Below the pieces are notes generated by a model, which did not search any database, had not been told where the DNA came from, and saw nothing but the letters and a program-made list of their open reading frames with translations. Shown here in pieces: positions 7,970-12,500 of a stretch of DNA of 12,500 nucleotides; the stretch's first letter is position 1, and every line of letters starts with the position of its first letter. A program made the translations under genes and the position numbers. Source of the stretch: Halisarca cf. caerulea (lineage: Eukaryota > Porifera > Demospongiae > Chondrillida > Halisarcidae). The DNA lies in contig CAUJGJ010000444.1 of NCBI GenBank assembly GCA_963170055.1, forward strand, positions 60,001-72,500, read 5' to 3'.

Positions 7970-7988
7970 AGTGTTGTGGCTATTACAG
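7739..7988. repeat. 250-bp intron made mostly of TG microsatellite
   Basis: The intron runs from donor GTTGG to acceptor GTGGCTATTACAG. About 200 of its 250 bp (roughly 7772-7970) are (TG)n with C, A and AC interruptions. The repeat replaces most of the polypyrimidine tract, so splicing may depend on repeat length. Long cysteine/valine or threonine/histidine frames here are artefacts. Confidence 0.85.
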
Positions 7989-8126
7989 GGGATATCACAT
8001 CACAATCAACTACCATCATAATTTCAATAGACTATGGACTTCCATCCCATACACAAAGTGGTACAGTAAGGAGGCATCCTTCTTTGGAGGAATGTGTGAT
8101 TATTCCTCCCACTAGTCCACCAACAG
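7989..8126 (+). CDS. Duplicated Pro-rich tail exon
   Basis: This is a 138-bp phase 1-1 exon encoding 46 residues. From about 8010 it is a copy of the 3' end of the previous exon: ISIDYGLPSHTQSG here versus ISIDYGLASHTRSG there, and both end VIIPPTSPPTG. Over 38 aligned codons, 12 differ and 8 of those change the amino acid, while the final ~34 bp are identical. It lacks the Ig core. Its donor is intact (CAG|GTTG), but only 4 intron bases remain before a transposon. Confidence 0.65.
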
Positions 8127-8272
8127 GTTGCACAGGGTATTTATTTCAGCCCTCGGATATAACGGTAAAATGGCCGTCGCGAAACTTGACCAATTTTCTT
8201 AGCATATTATGCTTCCAATACGGATAAACTTATACATTACACTTTATAAAATTAAACAAATGTTATTTGTAG

Positions 8273-8313
8273 GAACACCCGAAGAAGAAAAAGTACGAAA
8301 CAGAGAAGTTTGA
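8273..8313 (+). CDS. Possible transposon-derived alternative terminal exon
   Basis: A TTATTTGTAG acceptor inside the transposon opens phase-1 sequence encoding GTPEEEKVRNREV and a TGA. The phase matches the upstream donor, and the opening GGAACA resembles the start of the main terminal exon (GGAACAGAG). The pyrimidine tract is weak, and 13 residues is too short to judge by coding signal. Confidence 0.2.
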
Positions 8314-8739
8314 GGCAACAACAAAGGAGCCATAAACTTTCGGTAAAAGACAGAAATTGCCATTTCCGGAGGAGAAGATGACCCTGTAGCTTCACGAAAT
8401 TTACTTCAGTCGCTGGCAAAATATCTGAACTATATGAATTTGCTTGATGTTTACTATTATAGCCTTGTTAAAACCTTTTATTTGGAAAAAAGCACTTTTT
8501 GGTGCCCCGAAATCGGCAAAAATGGAAACAAATAAGGTAATTACTTTTGCTTACCTTATTATAGCATTATTCTACAAGCAGAATCCTATAGCCAAGACTA
8601 CATTAAATGGAAAAGTTAGACAAACAGGAAAGTTGTAGGGCATTTTCTCCTCCGGAAAAGCTGATTTCTCTTTGCCTATTAAAAAACGGCCATTTTGATG
8701 ACGTATCGTGATGCGGGGCTGTGACATCACTAACATTGA

Positions 8740-9251
8740 TACCGTATAGCGGGAAATTTTCGCGGAGTAATATTTTCGCGGATTTCGCGGTTATCCCAAC
8801 ATTCGCGAAATTTTTAATCCGCGAAATCTTAGCACTAGTCATGTACATCCACACTACGTCGGGCTCAGGTAGTACGTACACGCTAGGCCCCTGCACCATT
8901 GTTCTTGTGTATTAGCAGCAGTTTATCGAAAAGCGTGCTATATATACGTCGCTTTTTCCCTTCTTCAAACGAAACGATCAGGTGGAGCGTGCACACCTGA
9001 AAGTTTCACCCCCCTATTAGAAAGCAATAGTAACCTCAAATCTTCGATTGAAGTGTAAATGGTGTAAACGGCTTCAACTTGTGCCATTTCGTTCACACGA
9101 TACACTGAAAAGCTACTTTCCTACCATCGCCTAAGAAAAAAAATGGCCTCCTGAATTTTGCATGGGGATCCACGAAAATATTATCCGCGAATTTCAAGAA
9201 ATAAGCCATTCGCGAAAGTTTTACCCCGCGAAAATTTCCCGCTATACGGTA
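8740..9251. mobile_element. Nested CGCG-rich MITE
   Basis: A TA-flanked element of about 508 bp with inverted ends CCGTATAGCGGGAAATTTTC and its complement (GAAAATTTCCCGCTATACGG). Many short TTCGCGAAA/CCGCGAAA palindromes cluster near both ends, as in MITEs with subterminal repeats. The middle (about 8840-9150) is unrelated sequence without a reading frame of note. It lies wholly within the larger 8131-9411 element, so it inserted later or was carried along. Confidence 0.8.
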
Positions 9252-9411
9252 TCTACTTATAATGGGGCACTTTCAGTGACGTTCTCATTTGTATGACGTA
9301 GTTTACAATTTGTGGTGACGTTGTTTACTGTTAGGGGTGATGTTGTTTATAAATTTGGTACGTGCACGCCCCAAATCCCAAGCAGCTGTGGGCTGAAATA
9401 AATGCCCTGTG

Positions 9412-9450
9412 TGGTTTTTTCTATATCCATGTATGACTTTAATTGTGTCT

Positions 9451-9508
<58 letters not shown>

Positions 9509-9726
9509 ATGTGTGTGCGTGTGTGTGTGTGTCCGTCTGTCTGTCTGTCTATCTCTGTGTGTGTGTGTGTGTGCATGCGTGCGTGCATGCATTTGGATAA
9601 TTCTTTGTTTATATATGACATTAGCACACATGTAACATATAAATTTATAGTTCAGGTACGTAGGAGTGGTGGTTTTCTCTTAGAGCAGCATATGTACCTT
9701 GTTTTATCTTATGTCCTGTTTTTCAG
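9412..9726. repeat. Second copy of intron start and TG microsatellite
   Basis: 9412-9470 (TGGTTTTTTCTATATCCATGTATGACTT onward) matches 7741-7785, followed by a second TG tract to about 9580 with CTGT and CATG variants. This is the intron part of the duplicated exon-intron unit, now separated from its exon by the transposon. 9581-9726 is plain intron ending in the acceptor TGTCCTGTTTTTCAG. Confidence 0.75.
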
Positions 9727-9830
9727 GAACAGAGCCTCCAAGCACTTTCAGACCGAGGCAACCAGAGGATGTGCATTCTAGTAGCGAAGCGGTTATCGAA
9801 GTCATTGGTGTCAGACCTGTACGGAGATGA
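9727..9830 (+). CDS. Terminal exon of the second exon group
   Basis: After a strong acceptor (CTGTTTTTCAG), phase-1 sequence encodes TEPPSTFRPRQPEDVHSSSE, then AVIEVIGVRPVRR and TGA at 9828-9830. It continues the Pro/Ser-rich tail of the preceding exons and contains no membrane segment or known domain. A predicted product would end in a disordered, basic C-terminus. The nearest AATAAA (10930) is over 1 kb away, so the 3' end is not defined. Confidence 0.6.
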
Positions 9831-9928
9831 AAATGAGGTCTACTAGCTTCACTTGAGTGGACTCAAGTTGTCTTGTGAATTGTCTCACAATGTCAACTGC
9901 CACACTAATATGTATAGGTTAATATATA

Positions 9929-10548
9929 GGATGCTATTGTGTATATAGGAGTAATTTTATGGCTATAAGCCAGTACTAGTAGTCAATTACATACAGTTCT
10001 TATATATAGTCGCAATGTGGAGATAGTACTGATAGCACAATGTGTATCGGAACACTCATCTTGATGACAGACTCTATGTAGTCTGTGTTCTGGTGATGAT
10101 GAAATGTATCATGCGTATACGGATGTAGAGACATTTTGTACCACTGTGCTGACTTCAGCTGCCTGTCTCTGCAAAGTGCCATAAGTAAACCTTGCATGCG
10201 CGAGGTGTGCCATTATCATCCGTCCGTACTGCACAACCCAAATTCCTGCAAGCAGTATAGCACGTGTGCTATGGATGCTATTGTGTAGGAGTAATTTTAC
10301 TGCTGTAAGCCGGAACTAGTGGTCAATTACAGGCAATGCTTATGTGGACGCAATGTGGTGATAGCGATAGCACAGTCTGTATCATTCATCTTGATGACAG
10401 ACTCTCTATATAGTTTGTCTTTTGGTGATGAAATGTATCATGCATGTAGAGGCATTTTGTACCACTGTGCTGACTTCAACTGCATGTGTCTACAATGTGT
10501 GAGCATAAGTAAATCCTTGCATGTACAAGGCACAATTGTCATCCATCC
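9929..10548. repeat. Direct duplication with 344-bp period
   Basis: Copy 1 (9929-10225) and copy 2 (10273-10548) share GGATGCTATTGTG, GGAGTAATTTTA, CATCTTGATGACAGACTCT and CATTTTGTACCACTGTGCTG in order, with indels. It lies 3' of the terminal exon and may be 3' untranslated or intergenic. Neither copy is coding. A 12-bp CCGGCCGGCCGG tract follows the second copy. Confidence 0.85.
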
Positions 10549-11217
10549 GGCCGGCCGGCGAGCAGTGCATGGTGTACGTACACAATATATATACAAGCAC
10601 ACTATTACTTTTCCGGCTATAGCTATAGTCTATATATAAATTATAGCATATGAATTTTTTTGTCCCACTCCTAATGCATGCTTTCTACTTCAGAATCTGC
10701 TGCAACTTGAATTTCCATTAATTTTTATCTTATTTTATTTCGAAGCATATATCCCATTTTGTAGTCTCTTGTTTTCACTTTTGTATGAGGTTCTGTCTTC
10801 TGGGTGCTGGGTAGAGTAGCCCCTGGCTAACAGCTCCCCAGGTAAAATAAGTATACCTGATACGACCTGATACGTGATAGCAAACAATTATTAGCAAAAT
10901 CCTACATAACCTGATGGTTACATAAAAAAAATAAAGAGAAATTAACTTAATGATTATTATGTAAAATTAAGATGTGATATAAACTAACAACACTACAATG
11001 CAATACTATAGATGAGGGAAGAATTGCAATCTAGCTTCTACAACAGGAAATAAATTTAAACTGCATGTGGGTGCACCTAGCTGAATGGTTAGAGTTCCAG
11101 CCTTTGATCTGCTGCCACGAATAGCATTGATTGCTGATCTGACGAGCGAAAGGCTTACATTAGTCTATAGCCGGTAATATTGGCTGCCATTTTCGAATTA
11201 ACTGGTCTTAGAGGTTA
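10549..11217. other. AT-rich intergenic region
   Basis: No exon seen. It contains AATAAA hexamers at 10930 and 11049, a short CCTGATACG repeat near 10856-10878, and a weak A-box-like match near 11077-11093 without a B-box. It probably includes the 3' end of the Ig-like gene and the upstream region of the next gene. Confidence 0.4.
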
Positions 11218-11228
11218 GGGGTTTCCCC
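11218..11228. promoter_or_regulatory. Kappa-B-like palindrome upstream of the HEPN-like gene
   Basis: GGGGTTTCCCC fits the NF-kappa-B consensus GGGRNWYYCC and ends 20 bp before the ATG. The same bases continue as CCCCACAG, a plausible splice acceptor, so the sequence may instead be an intron end. Functional use is inferred from the motif alone. Confidence 0.3.
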
Positions 11229-11248
11229 ACAGTGTTGGAAGAAAAAAC

Positions 11249-12500
11249 ATGGCCGCTCAGCTGACAGAATGGGAAAACGAGCATATGAAAAGTATCTATG
11301 AGCTTATTAATAGTGCCGCTGAAATCGAAAAATACTTTAAAGACAAAGAAAATCGGCTGGATATGGAATCCAAGGACAAGGGGAAACGTCCGGACATGGA
11401 AGTTAAGGACTCCAAAGATTGGATGAAATTTCGTATTTTCTGCCTGGATTTATACTCCGCCTTGGATTATACGTGGTACCTTCTCTACTGTCACTTTTCA
11501 AACGGTGGGAAGTGTGATTTGACGAGAAATGGGACCATGGTTGGATTTCCATCGAGACCAAGTGGCGTGAAACGCTCGGACAGCAACCACCAAGACCATT
11601 CAGCGAAGTTCAAGGAAGAGAAAGTGAAGCGCCTCTGGAAAGACAGATTTCGCCTTGGGAGCCATTTCTATAAGATTATCGGAGATACCATCTTGGATCT
11701 TCAGCCAAAAATTAATGTCGACGGAAACGGAGACGTTTTGGAGAGAATAAAACCAGCCCCAGGTACTGAGCAGGAGAGTTTTCTGTTGTTGCACTTTTAT
11801 CGAAACTGTGTGGCCCACAGGGACTTCATATACTTTGCACCAAAGAAAATGCGGGTGGAGATTAATCAAAAGACACGAGAAACTAGATTGATTCCATCTG
11901 AATATCCACCACTTGAACAAGCTGGATACTATCATCAAGAGATAGACAGGCCAGGTTACTGGATTCAGCTTCCAGACTTGCGGCCGAAGGAGAACAACCT
12001 TGAGGAAGAAGGACCCTCAGAGGGAGAACAAAGGCTACTTTTGGATGTTCTCAAGCAGCTCATGCGTTCTGTAAAGGGAATAATTGGCAGGTTATTGCAC
12101 GGCTCCATGATGATACCAACTGCTCAGCGTATACTTGAAGATCATGTTCCAGGCCTTAAGATTCATCCCAATCACATTCAACAAAAGCGATCAAATGAAA
12201 AGTTAGAACTTGAAGTAAGAGCAAGTCATGAAGAAAAAGGCTTAAAATTCTCAGCAACTTGCACTGGGGATTCCTTTCACTCAGCAGTAGACAAGTGCCT
12301 GGCTGATATTCTCAGACAACTCCAAACTGCTCTTCCTCCAAGTTCATTCTCCTGTCCACATCTTACCACTTATGAACGTCGAATGGATTTTGTTTTGACC
12401 CCGCCCCCCAAAGAAATCAAGCTCAGTCAGAATTCATTGCAGATGATCAACCAATACAAACAGAAAGTTGATGCTGATCCAAACTTTACTGTGGAAATTC
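11249..12500 (+). CDS. HEPN-like domain protein, 3' end beyond the window
   Basis: The start ATG has a good context (AAC before, G after). The frame stays open for 417 codons plus one base, so the gene is truncated by the window. Residues ~28-56 are highly charged. Residues ~60-84 form a helix-like run (LDLYSALDYTWYLLYCHF). GFPSRPSG lies at 99-106 and a second helix-like run at ~130-156 (FYKIIGDTILDLQP). LLLHFYRNCVAHRDF at ~180-193 places R185, N186 and H190 as RNxxxH, the catalytic pattern of HEPN RNase-type domains. An acidic stretch (~252-263) is followed by helical and mixed segments. No other domain is recognised. HEPN identity is inferred from one motif plus predicted helices; the exact family and enzyme activity are unknown. 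Confidence 0.8.
   Translation, partial: MAAQLTEWENEHMKSIYELINSAAEIEKYFKDKENRLDMESKDKGKRPDMEVKDSKDWMKFRIFCLDLYSALDYTWYLLYCHFSNGGKCDLTRNGTMVGFPSRPSGVKRSDSNHQDHSAKFKEEKVKRLWKDRFRLGSHFYKIIGDTILDLQPKINVDGNGDVLERIKPAPGTEQESFLLLHFYRNCVAHRDFIYFAPKKMRVEINQKTRETRLIPSEYPPLEQAGYYHQEIDRPGYWIQLPDLRPKENNLEEEGPSEGEQRLLLDVLKQLMRSVKGIIGRLLHGSMMIPTAQRILEDHVPGLKIHPNHIQQKRSNEKLELEVRASHEEKGLKFSATCTGDSFHSAVDKCLADILRQLQTALPPSSFSCPHLTTYERRMDFVLTPPPKEIKLSQNSLQMINQYKQKVDADPNFTVEI

Larger units (their letters stand above)
8129..9413. mobile_element. 1.28-kb non-autonomous transposon in intron
   Basis: Inverted ends at 8131-8152 and 9390-9411 match over 22 bp with one mismatch (outer sequence CACAGGG, inner TTTATTTCAGCCC). 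The flanks are TG on both sides. Removing the element rejoins GGTTG with GTTTTTTCTATATCCATG, matching the unbroken homologous intron at 7739 (GGTTGGTTTTCCTATATCC). It carries no transposase. Internal palindromic matches join 8347-8381 to 8641-8675 (TTTCCGGAGGAGAA), and 9272-9350 holds four TGACGT/TGATGT-containing short repeats. The superfamily is not assigned. Confidence 0.8.

Noticed and set aside
7636..8227. Cys/Val- and Thr/His-rich frames; similar ones at 9347-9781
   Set aside because: They are translations of the TG/CA microsatellites. The real exon parts nearby are annotated separately.
8603..8915. Frames on both strands near 8.6-8.9 kb
   Set aside because: They cross transposon ends and the CGCG-rich MITE border; no domain or splice signal.
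11069..11160. Second tRNA-like sequence (TAGCTGAATGGTTAGAG)
   Set aside because: Only an A-box-like match; no B-box at the expected distance.
11600..11938. Minus-strand frame of 112 codons
   Set aside because: It lies opposite the long plus-strand HEPN-like frame and shows no independent features.

Overview
This is eukaryotic, most likely invertebrate metazoan, DNA. Coding sequence is split into short exons with GT/AG borders. The exon chain is uniformly phase 1-1 and encodes immunoglobulin-like (Ig-like) domains, as is usual for animal Ig modules. The non-coding part is full of small inverted-repeat transposons, a tRNA-derived SINE, TG/CA microsatellites and minisatellites. A sponge or another early-branching marine invertebrate is my best guess, but this is inference; no diagnostic gene proves it.

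Layout: (1) 1-1337 holds no recognisable exon. It has a CA microsatellite, hairpins, a 93-bp palindromic mini-transposon with 9-bp target duplications, and a weak tandem repeat. (2) 1338-5889 holds a plus-strand exon chain: an Ig-like exon, a small exon with two possible donors, a second Ig-like exon, a doubtful hydrophobic exon, a linker exon with two SRRVS repeats, and a stop-containing exon encoding a helix-rich domain I cannot name. Its introns carry three small elements with CAGTnnAACC-type ends, a four-copy tandem repeat and a 24-copy 15-bp minisatellite. (3) 5890-7340 is repeat DNA: tandem transposon-end repeats split by a tRNA-like SINE, then a 16-bp minisatellite. (4) 7355-9830 resumes the phase-1 chain with a third Ig-like exon, a second exon that is a partial duplicate of its 3' end, and a terminal exon. 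The intron after the duplicate was invaded by a 1.28-kb transposon that lies 4 nt after the splice donor and itself contains a nested CGCG-rich element. Because all exons are phase 1, parts 2 and 4 could be one gene with alternative 3' ends or two neighbouring genes; transcripts are needed to decide. (5) 9831-11248 is non-coding, with a 344-bp-period tandem duplication. (6) From 11249 to the window end there is one uninterrupted reading frame of 417 codons, still open at 12500. It contains an RNxxxH motif in a helical setting, as in HEPN ribonuclease-type domains.

The likeliest novelties are the HEPN-like gene and the Ig-like locus, whose C-terminal tail is being reshaped by local duplication and transposon insertion. 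A link between the two in innate immunity is only a suggestion from domain types and proximity.
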